From: DAOUTY01 sp964453665
Lineage (GTDB): Bacteria; Chloroflexota; Dehalococcoidia; SZUA-161
NCBI GenBank assembly: GCA_964453665.1
Contig: CAYVQT010000004.1
Coordinates: 21,192-85,191, forward strand
Direction: 5' to 3'
Length of the DNA stretch: 64,000 bases
Shown in pieces: positions 26,569-34,168 of this stretch. The first letter of the stretch is position 1. Each line of letters starts with the position of its first letter. The notes beneath the pieces were generated by a model that had not been told where the DNA came from, searched no databases, and worked only from the letters and a program-made list of their open reading frames with translations. The position numbers and the translations under genes were made by a program.

Positions 26569-27273
26569 TTGCCTAATATAGAATCTTCTGCTATTCTCGA
26601 TACTGTAAAGATGGTTTACGATTTCCATACCCATACTTGTATAAGCGACGGCGCCCTCTCGCCACTAGAACTAGTACGAAGGGCGCTCGTTAATAATTAC
26701 CGCGCAATTGCAATCACTGACCATGTCGGTACCGGATATCTAGAACGGCTTATTACCGAGATTGCCGCAGATTGTGTCCTGGCAGAACAGCATTGGGACA
26801 TAGACGCTATCCCCGGTGTCGAACTTACCCACCTCCCGGCAGCAGCGATCGCAGAAACTGCAAAAAAAGCCAAGCAAATCGGTGCTAAAATTGTGGTGGT
26901 TCACGGTGAAACCACTGCAGAACCCGTTGAACAGGGTACAAACCTGGCTGCGGTAAAGTCACCATACGTTGATATCTTAGCACATCCTGGATTAATAACT
27001 CTCGAAGAAGCCCAACTCGCAGCTGCCAATGATATCTACCTCGAAATCACTGCACGGCGCCTCCACTCATCGACTAATCAACACGTGGCCCAGGTTGCTC
27101 GCCTTGCTGGAGCAAAACTCCTTATTAACTCAGACGCTCACACCGAACTAGACCTTCTTACCCCCGAGCTAGCCAACTCCATCGCTACTGCTGCCGCACT
27201 AACTCAAAACGAAATTGCTGATGTTCTACACAATAATCCTTTGAACCTCATTAGTAAGCTGCTCGCGAGATAA
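26569..27273 (+). CDS. PHP-domain phosphoesterase
   Basis: This 234-residue protein has the PHP metal site: VYDFHTHTCISDGALSPLELVRRA (H-x-H), AIAITDHVG (D-H), PGVELTH, VVHGET, LAHPG and LLINSDAHTE. These match polymerase-and-histidinol-phosphatase-domain phosphoesterases. The substrate is not determined: histidinol phosphate, nucleotides and small phosphates are all seen in the family. A TTG start at 26569 follows AAGG; the ATG at 26611 is an alternative that would begin right at the metal motif. It is divergent from inositol-phosphate synthase, so a role in phosphate removal from inositol phosphate is possible but speculative. Confidence 0.82.
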   Translation: MPNIESSAILDTVKMVYDFHTHTCISDGALSPLELVRRALVNNYRAIAITDHVGTGYLERLITEIAADCVLAEQHWDIDAIPGVELTHLPAAAIAETAKKAKQIGAKIVVVHGETTAEPVEQGTNLAAVKSPYVDILAHPGLITLEEAQLAAANDIYLEITARRLHSSTNQHVAQVARLAGAKLLINSDAHTELDLLTPELANSIATAAALTQNEIADVLHNNPLNLISKLLAR

Positions 27274-27298
27274 GCTTCTTTGGATCTTTAATCAGAAA

Positions 27299-27439
27299 TT
27301 ATCCTTTGCCGATCCTAAATACCGTAGTCCCACACTTTCCACATTTCCCCTTGGTTGCGGGCTTACCATTCTTCAGTGTGACATTCGCCGCGTTCTGGAT
27401 ATCAACCTTTTTTCTGCACTTAAAGCAATACGCCTGCAC
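27299..27439 (-). CDS. DUF5679-like zinc-ribbon microprotein
   Basis: A GTG at 27439 preceded by GAGGGGGTG opens a 46-residue frame ending in TAA at 27299. It reads MQAYCFKCRKKVDIQN, continues to KNGKPATKGKCGKCGTTVFRIGK, and has two C-x2-C pairs. The C-F-K-C-R-K-K start, NGKPA middle and CGKCGTTVFRIG end agree with the DUF5679 zinc-ribbon family, which is common in Chloroflexota. The function is unknown; related ribbons occur at the C-terminus of topoisomerases. It lies downstream of truB on the same strand, 60 bases from the truB stop. Confidence 0.75.
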   Translation of the reverse strand: MQAYCFKCRKKVDIQNAANVTLKNGKPATKGKCGKCGTTVFRIGKG

Positions 27440-27499
27440 TCTTTCACCCCCTCTCTGGTTTGGTAAGAATATACACACCTGCGATAGGAAATGTCAAGT

Positions 27500-28402
27500 T
27501 TAGGCATGTGCATTCATAATAACTTTCTTCGGCTTCCAGTACTCATCCTCCTTGCCGCGCGAAAGGACAGCGATAAAGCGTCCATTACTAGAATAAACTC
27601 TGCATTGCCCCTCATATGGGCAGCCTTGTACATCTAATATGAGCGGGCGTCCGTTAATTATTGACAACTCATCCTCATCTCCAACTGTCACAGCCGGTAA
27701 ATGTTTAACAGCGATATCGATTGAATGTATGAAATCATGCCAGCGATTGTCCCGAAAGGCACTTTCGACCTCGTTAATTTTTATCGCGTCTTTAACATGA
27801 AAAGGCCCGCTACTTATGCGGACCAGATCCTTAAGATGAGCGCCACATCCCAGTTTTTCCCCTAAATCATGTGCCAGCGACCGTATATAAGCCCCCTTCC
27901 CACTCTCTACCTCTAACTTGAGCACAGGCGGACGCCATTCCAACACATCTATGCGGTAGAACTCCACCTTTCTGGTTTTTCTAGGAAGTTCAATCCCGGC
28001 TCTGGCCCAGCGGTACAGCGGCACACCTTTATGCTTGATAGCACTGTACATAGGAGGAATCTGCTCTATTTGACCTTTAAAAGAGGATGTTGCGGTCTCT
28101 AAATCTTGTCTGTTCAGCTCTGAAGTATCGCCTGTCCTAACAATCTTTCCAGCGGCATCATAGGTATCTGTTGATACTCCCAGTTCGATCTCAGCCTGGT
28201 AAACCTTCCTGGTATTGAACAAGAATTCTACCAGCCTTGTACCTTGTCCAAGACAAATCGGCAGAACGCCAGTAGCTTCAGGGTCCAGGGTCCCACCATG
28301 CCCCACCCTCCGCTCTCCGCTTACCCTCCTGACGAGGGCCACAACCTCAAATGACGTTCTTCCCTTTGGCTTATCCAGATTCAGGATCCCGTCAATTGCC
28401 AC
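27500..28402 (-). CDS. truB: tRNA pseudouridine-55 synthase
   Basis: TruB makes pseudouridine 55 in the T-loop of tRNAs. The 300-residue protein starts GILNLDKPKGRTSFEVVALVRR, and the catalytic aspartate lies in GHGGTLDPEATGVLPICLG. PPMYSAIKHKGVPLYRWARAGIE and SGKGAYIRSLAHDLGEKLGCGAHL are further conserved pieces. A C-terminal PUA-like region follows. It is the last large gene of the nusA operon, two bases after rbfA. Confidence 0.95.
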   Translation of the reverse strand: MAIDGILNLDKPKGRTSFEVVALVRRVSGERRVGHGGTLDPEATGVLPICLGQGTRLVEFLFNTRKVYQAEIELGVSTDTYDAAGKIVRTGDTSELNRQDLETATSSFKGQIEQIPPMYSAIKHKGVPLYRWARAGIELPRKTRKVEFYRIDVLEWRPPVLKLEVESGKGAYIRSLAHDLGEKLGCGAHLKDLVRISSGPFHVKDAIKINEVESAFRDNRWHDFIHSIDIAVKHLPAVTVGDEDELSIINGRPLILDVQGCPYEGQCRVYSSNGRFIAVLSRGKEDEYWKPKKVIMNAHA

Positions 28403-28404
28403 CT

Positions 28405-28773
28405 CTAGTCCACTTCACCAGGACTGTCATCTGGAGCCACCTCATTAATCAATTCAAGTAAGCGACTCCCTCGCTCGATAGATTCATCTCTTAGGAAGGT
28501 TAACTCCGGTGTATAGCGTATTGTTAGACGTTCGCCCAATCCTCGACGCAAGAAACCGGAGGCAGCAGCGAGCCCTTCTTCCACCTGCCTCTTCTCTTCT
28601 TCAGAACCCATAACGCTCACAAATACCTTGGCATACCTTAGATCGGGAGAAGTATCCACCTCCGTTACGCTCAATAAGCCACTTAGCCTGGGATCCCTTA
28701 TCTCACGCATCAGCAGCCCACTTATTTCCCTGCGTATAACATCGTTTACCCTAGCTATGCGCCGTGTACTCAT
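28405..28773 (-). CDS. rbfA: Ribosome-binding factor A
   Basis: RbfA (122 residues) helps late 30S maturation at the 5' end of 16S rRNA. It has the KH-like fold with RIARVNDVIRREISGLLMREIRDPRLSGLLSVTEVDTSPDLRYAKVFVSVMG and RYTPELTFLRDESIERGSRL. All are typical, and the order infB-rbfA-truB is conserved across bacteria. Confidence 0.94.
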   Translation of the reverse strand: MSTRRIARVNDVIRREISGLLMREIRDPRLSGLLSVTEVDTSPDLRYAKVFVSVMGSEEEKRQVEEGLAAASGFLRRGLGERLTIRYTPELTFLRDESIERGSRLLELINEVAPDDSPGEVD

Positions 28774-28795
28774 TTAAGCCCCAGCCATCTGGCTT

Positions 28796-30619
28796 TCAGC
28801 CCTTTTTCTCTTTTCTATAGGACTCTATAACATCGCCAACCTCGCATGATGCTAGGCCCTCGATGCCTATTCCGCACTCAAATCCGGCTGTCATTTCACG
28901 AACGTTTTCTTTGAAGTGCTTCAAGCTGGAAATGGATGACTCATGAATAACTTCGCCACCACGAATAACTCTGGCCATTGCACCACGACTTAACTTCCCG
29001 TCAGTTATATATGCACCGGCTATCTTCCCCTTCCTAACGTTGAAAATAGCCCTCACCTCAGCATGGCCCTCAATAACATCCACGTATGTCGGTTCCAGCA
29101 GACCCGTCATTGCCTTCTCAATATCCTCAACCAGCTTGTATATCACGTCATAGCAACGAATATCAACGTCCTCCTGGTCAGCCAGTAGTTTTGCCCCTGG
29201 TTCCGGACGGGTATTAAACCCAATAATTATCCCCTTAGAGGCAACAGCTAGCATGACATCGTTCTCGGTGATATTACCGCTGCCCGAATGGACGAGCCTC
29301 ACTTTGACCTTATCGCTTCCCAGTCGTTCCAGAGAACTTTTTATAGGTTCCAGACTTCCCTGGACATCAGTTTTCAGCACGATATCCAGCTCTTTTACCT
29401 GCCCTTCCTGAATCTGAGCGAAGAGATTGCTTAATCTAGGAGCCTGTGATTCTCCTATTCTATCCCTCTCAGTCTGGCGTCGTTGTGCCTCGACCCGTGC
29501 TTCTCTCTCGCTGCCGAACACGGTTAAAAGATCGCCTGCTTGTGCAACACTGTTCAGACCTAATATCTCAACAGGCATAGAAGGCCCCGCCTTCCTCACC
29601 CGCCTGCCATTGTCATCGAACATCGCCTTAATCCTTCCCCACGTACCACCCACCACTACATTATTACCTATGCTTAATGTCCCGGTTTGTACTAACACGG
29701 TAGCCAGAGAGCCCCTGCTGCTATCCAGGCTTGCTTCAATAATCACTCCTATTGCCGGCCGTGCGGGATTAGCCTTGAGCTCTTGAACCTCAGCTACAAT
29801 AAGCAAATTATCCAGAAGATCAGATATAGCATCTCCCCGTTTTGCCGAGACTGGAACACAGACAATATCACCACCCCACTCCTCGATAAGAAGGTTGTTA
29901 TCAGCAAGCTGCTGCTTTACACGGTCCACATTAGCATCCGGCTTATCGATCTTGTTAATAGCTACCACTATAGGCACATCCGCTGCACGCGCGTGGTCAA
30001 TAGCTTCCACCGTTTGTGGCATAACACCGTCATCAGCTGCGACAACCAGTATTGCAATATCAGTAACTTTCGCTCCGCGAGCACGCATCGCTGTAAAAGC
30101 CTCGTGGCCAGGAGTATCAATGAAGGTAATTTTCTGACCATGGACTTCGACCTGATAGGCACCGATGTGTTGGGTGATGCTTCCAGCTTCTGTATCCATA
30201 ACGTTAGTTTGTCGTATTGTATCAAGTAGTTTAGTTTTACCATGGTCAACGTGTCCCATAATAGTTACTACGGGAGGACGCGGTTTCTGAGCTTTTTTAT
30301 CCTCTTTTATATCGTACTTCTCAACGTCTCCTTCAGCAGACTGCGCTTCCTCTTTAACTTCATAGCCAAGCTCGGTTGCCACAGCCGCCGCGCTATCGAA
30401 GTCGATAACCTGGTTGATGTTAGCCATGATGCCGTTTCGCATCAAATGCTTGATCACCTCAATGCCGCTAATACCTAGAATATCCGCCAACTGCTTAACC
30501 GTTAGCGCACGTGAAATCACTACACATGGCCTTGTTTCTGACTTGCCAGCTGCAGATGCCTCGGCCCGCGCATCGTCCTTTCTGCCCCTTACCTTACCTC
30601 GGCTGACTCTCTGGCTCAT
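28796..30619 (-). CDS. infB: Translation initiation factor IF-2
   Basis: IF-2 is the GTPase that places initiator tRNA on the 30S subunit. From the ATG at 30619 (TAGGAG seven bases upstream) it has 607 residues. It has a very short N-terminal part, an IF2_N module (ALTKQLADILGISG-like, with RALTVKQLADILG) and G-domain motifs GHVDHGKT, DTPGHEAF and NKIDKPDAN. Domains II, III and IV follow, with the C-terminal KGKIAGAYITDGKLSRG. The long N-terminal extension of enterobacterial IF-2 is missing, as in other compact IF-2 proteins. Confidence 0.96.
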   Translation of the reverse strand: MSQRVSRGKVRGRKDDARAEASAAGKSETRPCVVISRALTVKQLADILGISGIEVIKHLMRNGIMANINQVIDFDSAAAVATELGYEVKEEAQSAEGDVEKYDIKEDKKAQKPRPPVVTIMGHVDHGKTKLLDTIRQTNVMDTEAGSITQHIGAYQVEVHGQKITFIDTPGHEAFTAMRARGAKVTDIAILVVAADDGVMPQTVEAIDHARAADVPIVVAINKIDKPDANVDRVKQQLADNNLLIEEWGGDIVCVPVSAKRGDAISDLLDNLLIVAEVQELKANPARPAIGVIIEASLDSSRGSLATVLVQTGTLSIGNNVVVGGTWGRIKAMFDDNGRRVRKAGPSMPVEILGLNSVAQAGDLLTVFGSEREARVEAQRRQTERDRIGESQAPRLSNLFAQIQEGQVKELDIVLKTDVQGSLEPIKSSLERLGSDKVKVRLVHSGSGNITENDVMLAVASKGIIIGFNTRPEPGAKLLADQEDVDIRCYDVIYKLVEDIEKAMTGLLEPTYVDVIEGHAEVRAIFNVRKGKIAGAYITDGKLSRGAMARVIRGGEVIHESSISSLKHFKENVREMTAGFECGIGIEGLASCEVGDVIESYRKEKKG

Positions 30620-30661
30620 CCACAAACTCCTAGCCTACAGACTTCAGGTATATAATTCATT

Positions 30662-30961
30662 TCATTCAGTATTTAAAGGCAGAGTCTTGCTGTACGCTAT
30701 AAGGTTCGCACGCTGCTCCCCGCTGATCTCAGATTTTAAAGCATGTTCAAGCTTTTTCCTTTTCAATCCGATCTCCCAGCATTCTTGCATTTTACAAATA
30801 TAGGCGCCCCTTCCCGCTTTCTTTCCTCTCAGGTCAATCTCCAGGTCTCCCGGAAAGGTGCGTACAATCCTTATCAGCTCCCATTTTGGCCTTTTTTCCC
30901 CACAAGCTATGCATGTACGCTCAGGTATATGCTTAATACGCCTCTGTGATATTGCAACCAA
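30662..30961 (-). CDS. ylxR: YlxR-family (DUF448) RNA-binding protein
   Basis: This 99-residue protein carries the YlxR signature ERTCIACGEKRPKWELIRIVRT and later GRGAYICKMQECWEIGLKRKKLEHAL, with paired cysteines. The family binds RNA and lies in nusA-infB operons; in some species it influences RNase P or transcription. The TTG start at 30961 uses GGAGGAG, which lies inside the last codons of nusA. The often adjacent L7Ae-like ylxQ gene is not present here. Confidence 0.9.
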   Translation of the reverse strand: MVAISQRRIKHIPERTCIACGEKRPKWELIRIVRTFPGDLEIDLRGKKAGRGAYICKMQECWEIGLKRKKLEHALKSEISGEQRANLIAYSKTLPLNTE

Positions 30962-30968
30962 TTAAATT

Positions 30969-32660
30969 CTACTCCTCCGATAAATCATCGTACTCACTGC
31001 CTGTTTCCACCACACTTATCTTTCGCCCTTTCCTCGTCCTTCTATCCTCCAACTTCTCTTCGCGACTAGACTTCTTCTTTTTCCTGCCTTTCTTACCCCC
31101 TTCAATTGCGCTTACAGTGGTCTTGGCACCAAAAATGTCCTCCGCAAAGCGAATCTGAGGTTTTTCTGGCACTATTTCTTCAGTTGGAGCTTCATAAGGG
31201 ACTAACTCTACCTCTTCTTCTAATTCCTTAGTCGTCTCCAGTATTTCCTCAACACCTATCTCTATCTCAAATCCCGGTAATACCGGCACTTCCTCCAATG
31301 GCCCGGGACGCTTCTTAAGACCCTCAAGTCGTTTTTTTACTTCATCTAAAGATTTCTTACCAAATCCCTTCAGCTCAAGCAATTCCTTATCGCTCTTTTC
31401 AACAATCTCTCCCAGCTTAGTTATGCCACTTCCGATCAGCAAGTTAAAGGTACGTGCTGATATACCAACCTGTTCTAACGGCATTTCATACAACTCCGGT
31501 GGTATTGCAACAAGCAGCTCCTTAGCCCTTTCCCCTGCCGTAATCGCTTCCTCAGCCAGAACAGCCTCTGCAGATACCTCCGGTGCTACTTCAACCTCTT
31601 TTCTTACTACCTCTTCCTTCTCCGCCTCCGCAGCACTCAAACTCTTTATGTCAATTCTCCAGCCGCTTATCCTCGCTGCGAGTCTAGCATTCTGGCCCTC
31701 TTTACCTATTGCCAGGGAAAGCTGATTATCTGGCACAATAACTACAGCGGTGTTTTCGTCCTGATTAATATCCACGCTAACCACCTGCGCCGGGCTCAGT
31801 GCATTAGCTATGAATACCTTAGGATCATCACTCCACTCGATAACATCTATGCGTTCACCGTTGAGTTCATTAACCACGTTCTGTATGCGCACGCCCCTCA
31901 GACCAACGCAGGATCCCACGGGGTCTAACCCCTCCTGCATCGCTGCAACCGCTACTTTACTGCGATATCCGGCCTCCCTGGCAACCGCCTTGAGTTCTAC
32001 ATTCCCGTTAAAAATTTCAGGGACTTCCAATTCGAACAGGCGACGCACTAAATTGGGGTGCGTTCGCGACATTATCAGCCTTGGTCCTCTGTTTGTTCGA
32101 TTAACCTCCAGCAGGAACAATTTAAGCCTTTGTCCTACACGATAGCGCTCATTCCTTACCTGCTCGCTGCCCGGAAGTATACCCTCAGTTTTACCCAGAT
32201 CGATGACAACCTGCCTCGGCTCTATTCGCTGTACCGCCCCGCTGATAATATCCCCTTCACGGTCGGCATACTCACCGAATATAAACTCGCGTTCTGCCTC
32301 TCTAAGACGTTGTAACACAACCTGCTTGGCAGTTTGCGCCGCAATTCTCCCTGAATGGAACTCTGCGGTCTCAAGAGTAATCAAATCGTCTAACTGCGCA
32401 TCTTTCTTAAACTTTTGAGCTTCCTTCAGTGATATCTCCTGGTAGGTGTCGGCTGGTTCTTCTACAACTACCTTTGTAGTGTAAACCTTAACATCACCGC
32501 TAGCCGGGTGTATCTTTACTGAGATATTCTGGCGTGCTCCGATCTCATCCTTCTTAAAAGCAGTGGCCAGCGCCGCTTCAACCGCTGAGAAGACCACATC
32601 TTTGGGCAAATTCCTCTCAGCAGCCAGCTGCGTAATGGCAAGTAGAAAATCAGTTTTCAT
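30969..32660 (-). CDS. nusA: Transcription termination/antitermination protein NusA with alpha-CTD-like extension
   Basis: NusA binds RNA polymerase and modulates pausing and termination. The ATG at 32660 follows GGAGG and gives 563 residues. Domains in order: N-terminal polymerase-binding domain (1-125), S1 (about 136-195), KH1 and KH2 (about 200-345; GKEGQNARLAARISGW marks KH2). A helix-hairpin-helix unit at about 390-448 then reads MPLEQVGISARTFNLLIG and LKGFGKKSLDEVKKRLEGL, very similar to the C-terminal domain of RNA polymerase alpha. An acidic stretch and a Lys/Arg-rich tail (KGRKKKKSSREEK) end the protein. The rimP gene normally upstream is missing. Confidence 0.95.
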   Translation of the reverse strand: MKTDFLLAITQLAAERNLPKDVVFSAVEAALATAFKKDEIGARQNISVKIHPASGDVKVYTTKVVVEEPADTYQEISLKEAQKFKKDAQLDDLITLETAEFHSGRIAAQTAKQVVLQRLREAEREFIFGEYADREGDIISGAVQRIEPRQVVIDLGKTEGILPGSEQVRNERYRVGQRLKLFLLEVNRTNRGPRLIMSRTHPNLVRRLFELEVPEIFNGNVELKAVAREAGYRSKVAVAAMQEGLDPVGSCVGLRGVRIQNVVNELNGERIDVIEWSDDPKVFIANALSPAQVVSVDINQDENTAVVIVPDNQLSLAIGKEGQNARLAARISGWRIDIKSLSAAEAEKEEVVRKEVEVAPEVSAEAVLAEEAITAGERAKELLVAIPPELYEMPLEQVGISARTFNLLIGSGITKLGEIVEKSDKELLELKGFGKKSLDEVKKRLEGLKKRPGPLEEVPVLPGFEIEIGVEEILETTKELEEEVELVPYEAPTEEIVPEKPQIRFAEDIFGAKTTVSAIEGGKKGRKKKKSSREEKLEDRRTRKGRKISVVETGSEYDDLSEE

Positions 32661-32703
32661 CTTGCCCCGCCTCCTTTTCGAACACCGCTTTCCTCCGACC
32701 AAC

Positions 32704-32777
32704 AAAAAAGTGGGTGAAACCCACTTTGCTCCGAATCCTTATTTGCGCAGTATAGCACTTTTTTGGCTTTAATGCAA
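32704..32777 (-). promoter_or_regulatory. nusA promoter with a terminator hairpin in the leader
   Basis: On the minus strand TTGCAT (32777-32772) and TATACT (32754-32749) are 17 bases apart, with a start expected near 32741. The leader then holds AAGTGGGT-TTC-ACCCACTT (32726-32708) followed by a T6 run, a complete intrinsic terminator about 45 bases before the nusA ATG. This is the layout of transcription attenuation; NusA itself affects such hairpins, so autoregulation is likely. The hairpin could also end read-through from the YIP1-like gene upstream. Confidence 0.7.
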
Positions 32778-32976
32778 CCCCCTTCACTCGCCCATCACAA
32801 TCGCATCCGAAGCCAAAAAATTATAACTCTGTCCCGTACCGTAATTTTACATTCTTTACACCTGACTCATTATTGGCTCTACACTCGACCTAAATCAAAT
32901 AGCAAATGAATAATGTGAGCAATGCCTTTCTTCAATAACTACACGTTAACCGAAGTAGTCTATGAACCGTACTTTT

Positions 32977-33552
32977 TTAAAACAGAGCGCCTGCTCCAAT
33001 CACCAATCCTATTACCAGGAATACCAGCAGCATATATAGCACCCAGCCAATTATACAGGTACCAATGGCGCGTAAAGTAGTAAAGTCCAGCGCTTGTCTT
33101 ACGGCTATAATACCCGCTACCAGGAACCATATCGAAGCTGCAAAAGAGATCAGTCCCCCTACGAAAGGTATGAAGGAAAATATCCTGAGAGTTCCGGGCG
33201 AATGAGCAAACCCAAGGGTCCGTAGTAATTGTCCGTAGGTCGCCTCCGTCTCAGGCCCTGCGAATATCGTTGTCCCTATCCAGTACGTAAACAGTGCCCA
33301 TAAAAGCCATCCCACAACAGTGGTCACCAGACCTATGATAAGTCCCCATAAAAACCAGATGGCGTCGTTTACGATAATACCGCCTATGCCCGACCCGATG
33401 CCCGTGGCTAAACCCGCGATCAGCACAACTGTAAAAGCCTGACCGGTGGCTTTCTCATCTGCTTCTACTTCTTCGTACAGGTTCACATCTAACTGTGCCG
33501 CACGAACCATCTTGTTCCACAGCGAAGACGATGGTGAAACATCTATAGTCAT
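32977..33552 (-). CDS. YIP1-family membrane protein
   Basis: This 191-residue protein has a soluble N-terminus with LWNKMVRAAQLDVNLYEEVEADEKATGQAF and about five membrane helices. PGTLRIFSFIPFVGGLISFAASIWFLVAGIIAVRQALDF is characteristic of the bacterial YIP1/DUF1282-like family. Its function is unknown. A paralogue with the same plan lies at 60564-61142. It ends before the nusA leader and is likely a single-gene unit; a possible promoter lies on the minus strand near 33600-33650. Confidence 0.7.
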   Translation of the reverse strand: MTIDVSPSSSLWNKMVRAAQLDVNLYEEVEADEKATGQAFTVVLIAGLATGIGSGIGGIIVNDAIWFLWGLIIGLVTTVVGWLLWALFTYWIGTTIFAGPETEATYGQLLRTLGFAHSPGTLRIFSFIPFVGGLISFAASIWFLVAGIIAVRQALDFTTLRAIGTCIIGWVLYMLLVFLVIGLVIGAGALF

Positions 33553-34168
33553 CTATCCCCCTTCGTACCTGGACTATTCCAGTGCTGTTACTGTCACGCC
33601 GGTGTTTCGTCTTTTAATATTAGAAGTTAACCTATACCAAGCCAATTTATCGTCAAAGATGATAATCACGCAGGAATGCTCTGTCAAGCCTGAATTTGGC
33701 TTACGAGCAGCCATCCCACCGTGGCAACTTTTTAATTTTCAACTCTACTTATATACCAACCCGATCCAGGCTGTTACATCCCCATAAAAGTCCTTTTTTA
33801 TCTCTATTTCGGTTATCCCACTTAATAAGTTAATAAGGTGGAGGGCACTCTGTAAAGTGCCCTCCACTAATTGGTCTTTTCAAATGTAATCTTTTTCGAG
33901 TTCGCTTCCTTTCGATGTCTATCACCGAACGGGCCTTTTACCTTAAATTCACTGGCCTCCTTTTATACTAAACAAAGCCGAACCCGAAACTTTATCCCGC
34001 CCTGCCAAGAGGCAGGGCATCACTTGTCAACTTGCCACACTCCATACAGCCCGTGAAGCCTCATTGTGCACCTCCTCTGGTCAGACTCGGCGCCTCGTGG
34101 CTCCGTATACAGATATTATCACCAACAGCTTCATTTGTCAATGATCGGACGCGAGGCATAATAGCTCA
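33553..34168. other. Gene-free stretch of about 600 bases with two perfect hairpins
   Basis: No convincing gene is present. A perfect 12-bp stem with a 6-base loop lies at 33838-33867 (GTGGAGGGCACT and its complement). A perfect 8-bp stem with loop AAGA lies at 33999-34018 (GCCCTGCC and GGCAGGGC). On the minus strand, strong ribosome-binding-like sequences occur near 34070 (AGAGGAGGT, then a 14-codon frame MRLHGLYGVWQVDK) and near 33960 (AAAAGGAGG, then a 4-codon frame). This suggests small or decayed genes or a leader RNA downstream of proS. One hairpin may terminate the proS operon, although neither has a strong T-run. Confidence 0.5.

Noticed and set aside
33838..33867. Strong intrinsic terminator of proS
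   Set aside because: The stem is perfect, but neither strand has a proper T-run directly after it, so I list it only as a hairpin.
33871..34056. 61-codon plus-strand frame in the gene-free stretch
   Set aside because: No ribosome-binding site and a composition unlike a protein gene; it runs through a perfect hairpin.
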